This document shows positions 1 to 7,762 of a stretch of DNA of 64,000 nucleotides, in pieces (within the stretch, counting starts at the first letter, position 1; every line of letters begins with the position of its first letter). The notes below the pieces were generated by a model. The model worked only from the letters and a program-made list of their open reading frames with translations. It made no database searches and was not told the origin of the DNA. The position numbers and the translations under genes are program-made. The DNA lies in contig NZ_JACCBA010000001.1 in assembly GCF_013409365.1 (NCBI RefSeq), positions 3,906,001 to 3,970,000 of the forward strand. Reading direction: 5' to 3'. Source of the stretch: Actinomadura luteofluorescens. GTDB taxonomy: Bacteria; Actinomycetota; Actinomycetes; Streptosporangiales; Streptosporangiaceae.

Positions 1-2
1 CC

Positions 3-860
3 AGGCTGAGCGCCGGGGGCACCAAGAGCACCCAGGCGGCCGGCAGCCTCAGCGCCGCGCAGATCGCGGCCGGTGCCACCCGCGTCAGCGGGGACTCGGC
101 GAACACGCCCGTCTACCTCATCAAGGGGTACCGGCAGAAGGTCACCGACACCGGATGCGCCAGCAAGTGGAGCGGCGCGGAGGACGCGATGCGCGGCTGG
201 GGCTGGACGGGCAAGTTCCACCGGGTCGGCTACTACTCGACCGACAATCCGAAGGGCTGTGTGCGGATCGCCAAGGGGTCGAACGACACCTCCATCAAGG
301 ATCTCGGCAGGAACCTGGCCCAGAACATCTACAAGAACTACTCGTCCAAGGGCCAGACCGTCGACATCGTCGCGCACTCCATGGGCGGTCTGGTCGCCCG
401 CGCCGCGATCGCCGGCTACGCGCGCCACGAGCCGGGCTGGCCGCCCAAGCTGCTGGTCCAGGACGTGGTCACGTTGGGCACGCCGCACAAGGGCGCCATC
501 CTGCCGACGTACTGCGCGTCCAACAGGCAGTGCCGGGAGATGAGCGGGACGAACTCGTTCCTGAACTGGCTCGGCCCGCAGTTGCCCCAGGCCGAGGGCG
601 GCACCGACTGGACGCTGATCGCCACCGACCGGGACGAGGCGGTCAACTCCTCCAGCTCCGCGGCCGAGCTCATCGGGGCCCAGCACCGGGTGCGCTACGC
701 CCCGGTCGCCGGTCTCCGGCACAGCGACCTGCGCACCAGGACCTCCGGGCACTACCGGCTGAACTACAGCCTGAACGACGGCGGCTGGAAGCACATCCGG
801 AACGGCGCCCCGCCCATCCGCGTGGCCATGGACGCCATCTACTGGTCCAGTAAGTGGTGA
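3..860 (+). CDS. Secreted-type alpha/beta hydrolase (lipase), 5' partial
   Basis: The frame is open from the left window edge, so the true start lies outside; the first ATG at 189 is internal. The start of the fold is visible upstream of it (NTPVYLIKGY, about 30 residues in). The nucleophile elbow is AHSMGG, a GxSxG with Ser as nucleophile, followed by LVARAAI as in class I lipases/esterases. Later segments VVTLGTPHKG and the final HIRNGAPPIRV fit the family, and H at VAGLRHSD or in the last 30 residues may complete the triad. Several paired cysteines suggest an exported, disulfide-bonded enzyme. Substrate cannot be told; PGAP-like lipase or triacylglycerol lipase are both possible. Confidence 0.85.
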   Translation, partial: RLSAGGTKSTQAAGSLSAAQIAAGATRVSGDSANTPVYLIKGYRQKVTDTGCASKWSGAEDAMRGWGWTGKFHRVGYYSTDNPKGCVRIAKGSNDTSIKDLGRNLAQNIYKNYSSKGQTVDIVAHSMGGLVARAAIAGYARHEPGWPPKLLVQDVVTLGTPHKGAILPTYCASNRQCREMSGTNSFLNWLGPQLPQAEGGTDWTLIATDRDEAVNSSSSAAELIGAQHRVRYAPVAGLRHSDLRTRTSGHYRLNYSLNDGGWKHIRNGAPPIRVAMDAIYWSSKW

Positions 861-972
861 CCTAGGGCTCCGGGGCGAGCGGCCAGGTGGGCGCGGGCCT
901 CGAACGGGTCCACATCGGTGAGGTCTCGGCCGCCGATGTGGACCTGAGCGCCCCGCAGGCGCCGGGCTGCTG

Positions 973-1542
973 TCACGCGGTGTGACGTAGGTCAGGTGCA
1001 GCCGACCGGCGGCGAGCGTAGTGCGCGGTGAGGACGAGGACCAACGGTCCCCACAGCAGGAGCGGCGCGTAGCAGACGTCCATGATCAGACCTGCCGTAC
1101 CCTGCGGGAACTCAGGGTTGGCGAGGGGCCCGCCCGAGGGCAGGACCAGGGCGAGGCAAAGACCGGTCACCGCGGTGCCGCCGAGCGCGGCCGGGATGAT
1201 CCCCGCGAGCGGCGGGATCCGCCGGCCGCCGAGGAACGGGATCCGCCGAGGCACGGTCTGCCCCCACGGCCGGATCAGTCCCAGGGTGAGGAACGCAGCA
1301 GCCTGTGACACCACCGTCAGGGTCAGGACGTACACCATGATGTCGACGCCGGTGTACATCTCGCCGAGCTTGCCGGTGAAGCCGACATCGGCGCCGAAGC
1401 CGAGCGCCATTCGCCACACGCCGGACGGCACCGTGCACAGGACGGTCGTCCAGGCGCACCAGACTGCCCAGCGGGGAACGCCCGAGAGGGATTCGGACGC
1501 TGTGACGTTCTCCGTGGCCGGCATCGATCGTGTCAGGGGCAT
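973..1542 (-). CDS. Integral membrane protein of unknown function
   Basis: A 189-residue protein with about four hydrophobic segments (near WAVWCAWTTVLCTVPSGVW, IMVYVLTLTVVSQAAAFLTLGL, LAGIIPAALGGTAVTGLCLALVL and LIMDVCYAPLLLWGPLVLVLTAHYA) and a short basic C-terminus. No enzymatic motif is visible. I chose the ATG at 1542 because a GGAGA-like ribosome site lies just upstream; an upstream start at 1584 is also open. It stands alone on the minus strand, convergent with the lipase. Similar proteins are usually annotated as hypothetical in Streptosporangiales. Confidence 0.65.
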   Translation of the reverse strand: MPLTRSMPATENVTASESLSGVPRWAVWCAWTTVLCTVPSGVWRMALGFGADVGFTGKLGEMYTGVDIMVYVLTLTVVSQAAAFLTLGLIRPWGQTVPRRIPFLGGRRIPPLAGIIPAALGGTAVTGLCLALVLPSGGPLANPEFPQGTAGLIMDVCYAPLLLWGPLVLVLTAHYARRRSAAPDLRHTA

Positions 1543-1749
1543 CAAGTTCTCCGTGCCGTAGCGGGTGTCGCGCGCTCTCAACAATCACGAATCCCCAGGC
1601 TCGGGTGACCACCCGGAGGGGCGAACCGGCTCCCTCTCCCGGGGGACTTCCGGGGTGGCTATGGATCGGCTCGTCTCCTGGCTGGTCCGCGCTTCTGCAG
1701 GCGCCGACGCTCGATCCTTGCTGGGGTTCGCCTGTCGCGGCGGCGGACG
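1543..1749. other. Intergenic region upstream of the membrane gene
   Basis: About 200 bases with no credible gene, lying between the membrane protein start and the end of the P450 remnant. It should hold the promoter of the membrane gene, but no clear -35/-10 pair was recognised. Confidence 0.4.
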
Positions 1750-2142
1750 TCACGAGGTGCTCGGGGCGGCCAGGGCGAGGTCGAGTACGTCTATGCCGAC
1801 GGGGGTGCGGGCCGTTTCGATCCGGCTCACCGACCACGGGCCGGGCAGTCGGTGCAGCAGCTCGCCTGTCGCGATCGCGACCTGGTGTCGGGCCAGGTGG
1901 GCGCCGAGGCAGGTGGTGGCCGGGTGCGCGGTCCGGCCGGTCGGTGCCACCGGTCGGGGGGAGGAACCGCAGGACCTCCTCGATGGCGCCGCGCAGCAGG
2001 GCGGGGTCCGCGCGCGGTGCGGCCGGCGCGTCCGGGTGGGCCGACGGGCACAGCACGGTGTTGACCAGCCTGCGCCGCCATCCAGGATCCAACTTCCGGC
2101 CACCAGGTGGGCCAGGTCTGCGGGAACGGACAGTTCGGTCAA
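1750..2142 (-). pseudogene. Cytochrome P450 remnant (frameshifted, internally deleted)
   Basis: Two minus-strand frames together give pieces of the C-terminal half of a bacterial P450. One frame (about 2090-1950) reads RADPALLRGAIEEVLRFLPP, which contains the K-helix ExxR motif (EVLR). The other frame (about 1945-1750) reads TCLGAHLARHQVAI, the haem-ligand Cys segment, followed by LHRLPG and the terminal strand. In an intact P450 about 60 residues (the beta region and FGxGxH loop) separate these motifs; here only a few remain, so there is both a deletion and a frameshift. No N-terminal half is present. The fragment abuts the 3' end of the SUKH-like gene. It cannot make a working enzyme. Confidence 0.75.
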
Positions 2143-2792
2143 CGCGAGCGGGCTCCAGGACTGTTGCCCGTGAAGCGCTGGCCCATGGCGATCTCGTCGC
2201 CGACGATCGACCAGGCGGTCTCGTCGTGCCGGAAGGGTAGCGGGTCGATGCTGGACGTTTCCTGGCGGATGCGTGTGACCTCGTCCTCCAGGCGCTCGAA
2301 TTCGGCTTCCTCGTCGCCGGTGAAGGTGAATTCCTCCAGCAGGCGCTGGAAGCGGGAGGTTACACCTATGAGGGACGAGACGTCCGTGTGGAGTTCCTCC
2401 GCGGTCTCATCGTCGGGGTCGAATGCGTGCACCTTGCCAGTGCTGGGGTCCAGTGCGAGGTGGGCGTTGAGGAGCCAGCCGATGACGGGCCATTCGGCCG
2501 CGTCCACCGGAGCGTCGACGACGTCCTGGAGGACGGGCAGCCGACCGGAGTTCTCGTCGGGCTCGCGCAGCCAGAACGTCCCGGTGGGGACGCCGACGGT
2601 TTGCAGGAGGCGGGCGCCTTCGGTGTCCACGGCGGAGGGCGGGAAGGCGGTGGCGGGCAGCGTCACCAGCCGGTCCTCGCCGAAGATGTCGGCGAGTTCG
2701 CCGCGGGTGACGTCGAAAAGCACAGCCGGAACTCCGAACTCGGCGACATGCGCACCGTAGGACTCGTAGTGGATGGAAGCGGTCGCAACCAA
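2139..2792 (-). CDS. SUKH-4-like immunity protein
   Basis: A 217-residue acidic protein with no signal peptide or membrane segment. The middle has the layout of the SUKH-4 family: LLQTVGVPTGTFWLR, then VIGWLLNAHLALDPSTGKV (beta strands with the typical 'laldp..tGrV' turn), then DVSSLIGVTSRFQRLLEEF, the helix that closes the fold. Members protect against polymorphic toxins or act as general regulatory adaptors. No toxin gene is adjacent, so this is an orphan copy. The start is uncertain: the frame opens with TTG at 2792 and no strong ribosome site is seen. A C-terminal segment of about 40 charged residues follows the domain. Confidence 0.6.
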   Translation of the reverse strand: MVATASIHYESYGAHVAEFGVPAVLFDVTRGELADIFGEDRLVTLPATAFPPSAVDTEGARLLQTVGVPTGTFWLREPDENSGRLPVLQDVVDAPVDAAEWPVIGWLLNAHLALDPSTGKVHAFDPDDETAEELHTDVSSLIGVTSRFQRLLEEFTFTGDEEAEFERLEDEVTRIRQETSSIDPLPFRHDETAWSIVGDEIAMGQRFTGNSPGARSR

Positions 2793-2879
2793 CAGCGTTG
2801 CGGATCGGGGCGCTCCAGGCGACTCCGGCTCCGCCTGAGACGTCCGTCGCGGAGAGGCCCAAGCCTGTCCGCATCAGTA

Positions 2880-2909
2880 ACGGGGGCCCGGCACCAGCCG
2901 GGCCCCCGT
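2880..2909. terminator. Strong GC hairpin, probable bidirectional terminator
   Basis: Thirteen-base perfect inverted repeat (arm ACGGGGGCCCGGC) with a four-base ACCA loop, followed on the plus strand by TTCTCT. It lies between the SUKH-like gene and the DUF4190-like gene, so on the minus strand it is placed to end transcription of the latter. Confidence 0.75.
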
Positions 2910-2996
2910 TTCTCTGTGGTGCCGGTTCTTCGCGCGGTACCGCGGCGGTCACCGTGTGCGTGGCCAGAACGTGAACAGGGGCGGGGTCGCGTGGAG

Positions 2997-3353
2997 TCAG
3001 GTGGAGTCGGCACCGTCCACTAGGACGGCCAGGCCGGCGATGAGGCCCAGGACCGCGATGACCGCCAGCAGGCAGATGAGGATCAGCAGCCAGCCGAGGA
3101 CGATTCCCAGCAGCGCCATTCCTCGGCCGTCCCCGTCAAGACGGCGGCCCCGGAAGCGTCCGACATGGCCGGCGATGATGGCCGCCAGCGCGCACAGAAC
3201 GGCGAGTCCGACGAAGACGGCCGGATTTATCCAGGCGATGCCCGTTGCGAAGTTCGCCAATGTCGCGATACCGGCGGCGGCGAGGAACAGGCTCACCTTC
3301 GCCGGACGGTTGGCGCTCGGCCTGGTGCCCTGCTGCTGCCCGGCAGTACTCAT
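2997..3353 (-). CDS. DUF4190-type small membrane protein
   Basis: A 118-residue protein with a polar, Gln/Pro-containing N-terminus of about 18 residues, then hydrophobic segments near residues 20-45, 46-65 and 78-110. The Gly at AGHVGRFRGR followed by a polar loop and GMALLGIVLGWLLI is the pattern of DUF4190 proteins of actinobacteria (AHIALSQIRR.GRGLAIAGLVLGW in relatives). No function is established for the family. It is monocistronic and ends before the 2880 hairpin. Confidence 0.7.
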   Translation of the reverse strand: MSTAGQQQGTRPSANRPAKVSLFLAAAGIATLANFATGIAWINPAVFVGLAVLCALAAIIAGHVGRFRGRRLDGDGRGMALLGIVLGWLLILICLLAVIAVLGLIAGLAVLVDGADST

Positions 3354-3450
3354 GATCGCCCCCTCGGATTGCCGGGCACCCTACCAGCGGCAACCCTGAT
3401 CAACAGGGCGGGCGAGAGTCACCGGGCAGGTCTCGGGGCGAGCGCTCGCC

Positions 3451-4053
3451 TCAGGGACGGTGGGCGCGGAGGCCGTCGACGAGGATGGACAGCAACCGCG
3501 GGCCTCGCGCGTCGAGTTCGGCGTCGTCCAGCCGCGACAGCCAGCTGATGAGCACGATGACGTCGCGGGCCTCGGCGTCGGCGCGCACGCTTCCGGCCGA
3601 GCGGCCGGCGGCCAGCAGTAGTTCCACCGCCTCACCGATCGGGCCGAGACTGTGGGCGGCGAGGTCGCGCCATGTCGCCGCCTCGACGGCCGCGAACACG
3701 TCGCGCTTGACGCGGGCGTAGGCGGCCACCCGGTCGAACCATGCCGCCAGCGCGTCCAGCGGGCGGTGGGTCTCCAGCAGACGTGGAGCGGCGGCGACGA
3801 GCTCCTCCACTTCATGGCGGTACACCTCGACCAGGAGGTCCTCGCGTGTCGGGAAGTGCCGGTACAGCGTGCCCTGCCCGATACCGCAGGCCTTCGCGAC
3901 CGCGTTGAGTTTCAGCTCCCCCGGCTCGTGCACGAGATCGCGTGCCGCCTGGAGGATGCGCTCCCGGTTGCGCTGGGCGTCCGCGCGCCGCGTTCCACCG
4001 CTCGGAGCGGAAGCGGACACGTGTCCGCTAAGGTTGTCGGTATAACCGGACAT
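3451..4053 (-). CDS. TetR/AcrR-family transcriptional repressor
   Basis: A 200-residue regulator. The N-terminal helix-turn-helix is ADAQRNRERILQAARDLV...NAVAKACGIGQGTLYRHF, residues about 23-66, and matches TetR proteins closely; the C-terminal ligand-binding part is all helical (LDALAAWFDRVAAYARVKRDVF). It is divergent from the SDR gene, 28 bases away, and probably represses it and itself. The ATG at 4053 lies inside one of two GGACAnGTGTCC palindromes; an ATG at 4062 and a GTG near 4019 are alternative starts. The relation of start to operator is discussed as a finding. Confidence 0.85.
   Translation of the reverse strand: MSGYTDNLSGHVSASAPSGGTRRADAQRNRERILQAARDLVHEPGELKLNAVAKACGIGQGTLYRHFPTREDLLVEVYRHEVEELVAAAPRLLETHRPLDALAAWFDRVAAYARVKRDVFAAVEAATWRDLAAHSLGPIGEAVELLLAAGRSAGSVRADAEARDVIVLISWLSRLDDAELDARGPRLLSILVDGLRAHRP
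4015..4026. promoter_or_regulatory. Candidate TetR operator, copy 1
   Basis: Perfect 12-base palindrome GGACACGTGTCC. A second near-identical copy lies 33 bases away, about three helical turns. Its position in the TetR-SDR divergent control region suggests autoregulation; binding is inferred only. Confidence 0.55.
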
Positions 4054-4059
4054 GTGTCC
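4048..4059. promoter_or_regulatory. Candidate TetR operator, copy 2
   Basis: GGACATGTGTCC, one symmetric position off a perfect palindrome, and same-phase with copy 1. It overlaps the annotated TetR start codon and lies 23 bases before the SDR start, where a bound repressor would block both genes. Confidence 0.55.
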
Positions 4060-4081
4060 CATTCTAGTGCGGAGGTTCCTC

Positions 4082-4822
4082 ATGACCGTCCAGGGCAAGG
4101 TCATCGCCATCACCGGCGCCAGCAGCGGGATCGGTGAGGCGACGGCTCGCCACCTCGCCTCGCTCGGCGCCGCCGTCGTCCTCGGCGCCCGCCGCACGGA
4201 GCGTCTGGACCGGCTGGTCGCCGAGATCGAGGCCGCCGGCGGCGAGGCGGCCGCCACGCGCGTGGACGTCACCCGTCCCGGCGACCTCCAGTCGCTCGTC
4301 ACCCTCGCCGTCGAGCGCTTCGGCCGCCTGGACGTCCTCGTCGGCAACGCCGGGATCAGCAGGATCGGTCCCGTAGCCGATCTGGACGTCGAGGGCTGGT
4401 CGGCGATGGTCGACGTGAACGTCAAAGGGATCCTGCACGGGATCGCCGCGGCCCTGCCGGTGTTCCGCCGCCAGGGCGCCGGCCACCTCGTCACCGTCGT
4501 CTCGACCTCGGGCCTGAAGATCGTCCCTACCCAGGCGGTGTACGCCGGGACGAAGAACGCGGTGCGCACCCTCCTGGAGGGCCTCCGGCAGGAGAGCACC
4601 GACGGGGTCCTGCGGACGACGTCGATCTCCCCCGGCTATGTCCGCACCGAGCTCATCGACAACGCCGTCGATGATCCGGCCGTGCGCGAGCAGGCCAGGC
4701 GGAACATGGCCGATCTCGGGATCGATCCCGTGGCGGTGGCTCGGGCGATCGCTTTCGCCGTCGACCAGCCCGACGACGTCGAGATCGGGGACCTGACCAT
4801 TCGGCCGGCCCGGCAAGGCTGA
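4082..4822 (+). CDS. Short-chain dehydrogenase/reductase (classical SDR)
   Basis: A 246-residue NAD(P)-dependent oxidoreductase. The nucleotide-binding motif TGASSGIG is at 11-18, NAG at 89-91, catalytic Ser at 141 (or 143) and YxxxK at Tyr154/Lys158, followed by SPGYVRTEL, the usual cofactor-contact loop. ARR after the second strand suggests NADP preference. The start at 4082 is chosen because GGAGG lies six bases upstream; an upstream ATG at 4052 would lie inside the operator. Divergent from the TetR gene that probably controls it. Substrate unknown; relatives of this kind (YdfG-like) act on hydroxy acids or broad carbonyls. Confidence 0.9.
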   Translation: MTVQGKVIAITGASSGIGEATARHLASLGAAVVLGARRTERLDRLVAEIEAAGGEAAATRVDVTRPGDLQSLVTLAVERFGRLDVLVGNAGISRIGPVADLDVEGWSAMVDVNVKGILHGIAAALPVFRRQGAGHLVTVVSTSGLKIVPTQAVYAGTKNAVRTLLEGLRQESTDGVLRTTSISPGYVRTELIDNAVDDPAVREQARRNMADLGIDPVAVARAIAFAVDQPDDVEIGDLTIRPARQG

Positions 4823-4861
4823 GGTGCGCCGCTCCCGGCCGGCGCCCCTGACGCGGTCGGG

Positions 4862-5221
4862 CTAGACCCCGGCGGCCGAGAGACCTCGCTTGTAGTCGCC
4901 GACCCACCGCTTGATGCTCTCGCCGACGGCCAGCATGTCGAAGCGGTAGTGCTCGACCAGCACGCTGCCCTGCGCCATCAGATCGCGGTGCTGCTGATCG
5001 TCGAGCAGTTCGAAGACCTGGGTCACCTCTCCCTTGATGATGAAGAAGCCGGTCTCGATCTCGGAGTCGCCGCTGCCGAGCATGAAGGGCTCGAAGTAGC
5101 CGAGCTTCCCGTCCGCGACGAGGCCGCGGTAGTAGTCGACGGACTTCTGGAAGAGGTCGAGGGAGTCCTTCTCGCGTCCCGGCCGCGGGGCGCCCCACCT
5201 GATCAGAATTCCGGTTTCCAT
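4862..5221 (-). CDS. Small soluble protein of unknown function
   Basis: A 119-residue protein beginning METGILIRWG behind a GGGGGAGG ribosome site. Alternating strands and helices (GILIRW, LFQKSVDYYRGLVAD, EIETGFFIIKGEV, VFELLDDQQHRDLMAQGSVLVEHYRFDMLAV) look like a ferredoxin-like, dimeric alpha-beta barrel fold such as EthD/ABM-type proteins, but no catalytic residue can be named. It stands convergent to the SDR gene with 39 bases between the stops. Confidence 0.65.
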   Translation of the reverse strand: METGILIRWGAPRPGREKDSLDLFQKSVDYYRGLVADGKLGYFEPFMLGSGDSEIETGFFIIKGEVTQVFELLDDQQHRDLMAQGSVLVEHYRFDMLAVGESIKRWVGDYKRGLSAAGV

Positions 5222-5367
5222 GAATGCCTCCCCCGAATCGTCGTGCCTGGCCGCGCGAGCCGGTCGCCCTGCGACCCCATCTCCTTCCAGCCGAGCACAT
5301 GAGCCGTCCTGGTGAGCAGTGGACGAAGGTCCCCCATCCGCACGGCCTCCGCCGGGAACGGTGCGTC

Positions 5368-6306
5368 CTAGACCGGCCAGGCCCGCTCGGCGCGGCGCCA
5401 TCGCTGCGGGGTGACGCCGTAGCGGTTGCGGAAGCGGCGGACGAGGTAGGTGGCGTCGCGCAGGCCGGTCCGGGCGGCCACGGCGTCGAGCGGCAGGTCG
5501 GTCTCGCGCAGCATGCGCCGGACTTCGATCATGCGCCGTTCGGTGATCCATTCGAGGAGGGGGCGGCCGGTGCGCCTCCGGAGCACGGTCGTGAGGTGGC
5601 CGGGGGTGTAGCCGAGCGCGCGGGCGACGTCCGCGGCGGAGACCGGTTCGCGGAACGTCGCCTCGATCTCGGCGAAGACCTGCTCGACGAGCGGGTCCGG
5701 AGCGCCGGGGGCGGAGGGCGCCAGGCGCGCGGCCGCGACCAGGAGCCGGGTGAGCGTGGCGGCGATGGCCTCGCGCGCCCCGAGACGGCCCGGGTCGGCG
5801 AGTTCCCCGGCCAGGTCCGCCAGCAGCGCCGACCAGGTCGCCCGGTCGGGTTCGGCGACCCGGCCGGGCTCCGCGCCGGAGGCGAACAGGGCGAGGAGGG
5901 GGTGGTGCGTCCAGGTCAGCGGGGAGACCGAGGCCAGGGCGGGGACGGCGTCCGGAGTGAACGCCACCGACCACGCCCGGCTGCGGCCGAGTTCGGCGAC
6001 GTCCGCGACGCCGATGACCTGCCCGGGCGACACCGCGTGGACCTCGCCGGCGCGCAGCGGCCGTTCGGCGCCGCCGATGGCGACCGAGCCCGCGCCCTCC
6101 TCGACGTAGACGAGGACGAGGAAGTCGTGGGCGTGCCGGTGGTCCGGCGGCAGGTCGGCGTGGGCGGCTCCGGCGTCGAAGCGGACCACCGAGACGGGAG
6201 GCAGGCCGGGGCGCTGCTGGTAGCGGTACACGGGCGTCCCGTCGAGCCGTACCGTCCGCAGCCTCGACGGGGACCCCGGCGAGGGGGCGACCGAAGAATG
6301 TCCCAT
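5368..6306 (-). CDS. AraC-family transcriptional regulator with cupin sensor
   Basis: A 312-residue protein. The N-terminal cupin-like domain (residues about 25-110) includes PDHRHAHDFLVLVYVEEGAGSV, with His residues where AraC cupins bind ligand, and ends PGQVIGV. The C-terminal DNA-binding domain (about 215-308) has two helix-turn-helices: SAADVARALGYTPGHLTTVLRRRTG and PLDAVAARTGLRDATYLVRRFRNRYGVTPQRWR. Start ATG at 6306 is taken because homology begins soon after; the frame is open further upstream. It faces away from the methyltransferase gene across about 120 bases, so it may control that gene. Confidence 0.85.
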   Translation of the reverse strand: MGHSSVAPSPGSPSRLRTVRLDGTPVYRYQQRPGLPPVSVVRFDAGAAHADLPPDHRHAHDFLVLVYVEEGAGSVAIGGAERPLRAGEVHAVSPGQVIGVADVAELGRSRAWSVAFTPDAVPALASVSPLTWTHHPLLALFASGAEPGRVAEPDRATWSALLADLAGELADPGRLGAREAIAATLTRLLVAAARLAPSAPGAPDPLVEQVFAEIEATFREPVSAADVARALGYTPGHLTTVLRRRTGRPLLEWITERRMIEVRRMLRETDLPLDAVAARTGLRDATYLVRRFRNRYGVTPQRWRRAERAWPV

Positions 6307-6427
6307 GACTGCCAACGTATGTCCTGCTCGCCAGCCGCGGAATGTCCAAGACTCGGAGGTGAGCACACCAGGGTCTGCGCCGGGCTCGTCGCGGGACGGA
6401 CCGGCCACAGGACGACAAGGGGCAGCC

Positions 6428-7207
6428 GTGAACGTACGCATCCTCGACCAGCGAACCCCGGAGGAGCGGGACCGCCCGTTCCTGCCCGGCGCGGGCAAGA
6501 CCTGGCTTCTCCCGTTCTATGACGTCTTCTCCAGGGTGGCCGGTGTCCGCGCACTGCACGAGCGTGCGGCCGGACTCGCCGGCATCGAGCCCGGCCAGGC
6601 GGTGGTAGACGTCGGCTGCGGCACGGGCAACCTGTCGCTCGCCGTGCTCGCGGCCCAGCCCGCCGCGCGGGTGACCGGGCTCGACCCCGACGCGGACGCC
6701 CTTCGCAGGGCCGCGCGCAAGGCGCGGCGCCGCCGCGTCGATCTCACTCTCGCTCAGGCATACGCCGACCGCATTCCCGCGGAGGACGGCTCGGTCGATC
6801 ATGTGGTCTCGTCGTTGGCCCTGCATCACCTCGATGACGAGGGTCGGAGCGCGTTCGCGCGTGACGCGCTGCGCGCCCTTCGACCTGGAGGAATGGTCAC
6901 CATCGCCGACTTCGGCGGCCCCTCGTCCAATGTCACGCACGGAGACCATCCCACGCACGGAGACCATCCCGCGGACGGCGACCACCACGCGCATGGCCAC
7001 GGCGGGGGATTCGCGCACGTTCTCCGGCACCTGCCCTGGCTCAAGCGTTCCCAGGCGGCACACGGCCAGGTCATGTCCAGCGACCATGGCGACGGCGTTG
7101 TCGCACTGCTGGCCGAGGCCGGATTCGACGACGCCAGGGAGGTCGCGCACGCCGAGCTGAGGTTCGGCCGGGTCGCCTTCGTGCAGGCCACCCGCCCCAC
7201 CCTCTGA
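6428..7207 (+). CDS. Class I SAM-dependent methyltransferase with His-rich insert
   Basis: A 259-residue UbiE/Methyltransf_11-type enzyme. Motif I is VVDVGCGTGNLSLAVL (residues about 58-73), motif II VTGLDPDADAL, and the post-motif DHVVSSLALHHLDD and LRPGGMVTIADF complete the Rossmann core. Between the core and the C-terminal helices is an insert of about 25 residues rich in His, Gly and Asp (THGDHPTHGDHPADGDHHAH), encoded by an 18-base tandem repeat; it could bind a metal ion. GTG at 6428 is chosen over upstream ATG codons because the N-terminal extension is low-complexity and would overlap the AraC gene. Acceptor substrate unknown. Confidence 0.8.
   Translation: MNVRILDQRTPEERDRPFLPGAGKTWLLPFYDVFSRVAGVRALHERAAGLAGIEPGQAVVDVGCGTGNLSLAVLAAQPAARVTGLDPDADALRRAARKARRRRVDLTLAQAYADRIPAEDGSVDHVVSSLALHHLDDEGRSAFARDALRALRPGGMVTIADFGGPSSNVTHGDHPTHGDHPADGDHHAHGHGGGFAHVLRHLPWLKRSQAAHGQVMSSDHGDGVVALLAEAGFDDAREVAHAELRFGRVAFVQATRPTL
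6934..6987 (+). repeat. 18-base tandem repeat encoding THGDHP units
   Basis: Two exact copies of CACGCACGGAGACCATCC (6934-6951 and 6952-6969) and a third degenerate copy (6970-6987), in frame within the methyltransferase. Each unit adds six residues, so expansion by slippage keeps the frame. Confidence 0.85.
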
Positions 7208-7234
7208 GGGGTCGCGGCGCCGGCCTCCGGTGGG

Positions 7235-7645
7235 TTATTCGAGGACGAGTTCCACAGGAATGTTGCCCCGGGTCGCGTTGGAGTACGGGCAGACCTGGTG
7301 GGCGCGCTCGACGAGTTCCCGTCCGCCGGTGAGATCGTCCGGAAGTTCGACGCGGAGGACGACGCTCAGGCTGAAGCCCTTCTCGGTGTCGCCGTTGAGT
7401 CCGACCTCGGCGGTCACCGAGACGTCCCGGACGTCCTGGCGGGCGGAGCGGGCGACCGCGCCGAGAGCGCTGGCGAAGCAGGCCGCGTAACCGGCCGCGA
7501 ACAGCTGCTCGGGGTTGGTGCCGTCGCCGGTGCCGCCCATCTCGCGCGGTGGAGCGAGGGTCACGTCGAGGCGGCCGTCCGAGGTGACGGCCCGGCCGTC
7601 CCGGCCGTTGGCGGTGGCGACGGCGGTGTAGCGGGGGGTTTCCAT
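7235..7645 (-). CDS. ohr: Organic hydroperoxide resistance protein (Ohr/OsmC family)
   Basis: A 136-residue thiol peroxidase that reduces organic hydroperoxides. Both redox cysteines are present: Cys56 in GYAACFAS and Cys119 in HQVCPYSNATRGN, with NPEQLFAAGY preceding the first, all diagnostic of Ohr rather than OsmC. The length is normal. Ohr genes are often controlled by an adjacent MarR-type OhrR; none is present here, and the upstream neighbour is an IclR regulator that more likely serves the catabolic locus. Confidence 0.9.
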   Translation of the reverse strand: METPRYTAVATANGRDGRAVTSDGRLDVTLAPPREMGGTGDGTNPEQLFAAGYAACFASALGAVARSARQDVRDVSVTAEVGLNGDTEKGFSLSVVLRVELPDDLTGGRELVERAHQVCPYSNATRGNIPVELVLE

Positions 7646-7762
7646 GGGGTTCCTCTCGGGTTGCGCCCGGGGGCGGGCATGCTGTGCGGAGCCGGCGGGC
7701 GGGCATGGTGCGTGGAGCCGCCGGGACGGGGGGCTTGGAGGCGGGCGCGCCGGCGCGGCGCG

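Noticed and set aside
4064..4816. Minus-strand frame opposite the SDR gene
   Set aside because: It is the reverse image of the SDR coding strand and shows no domain.
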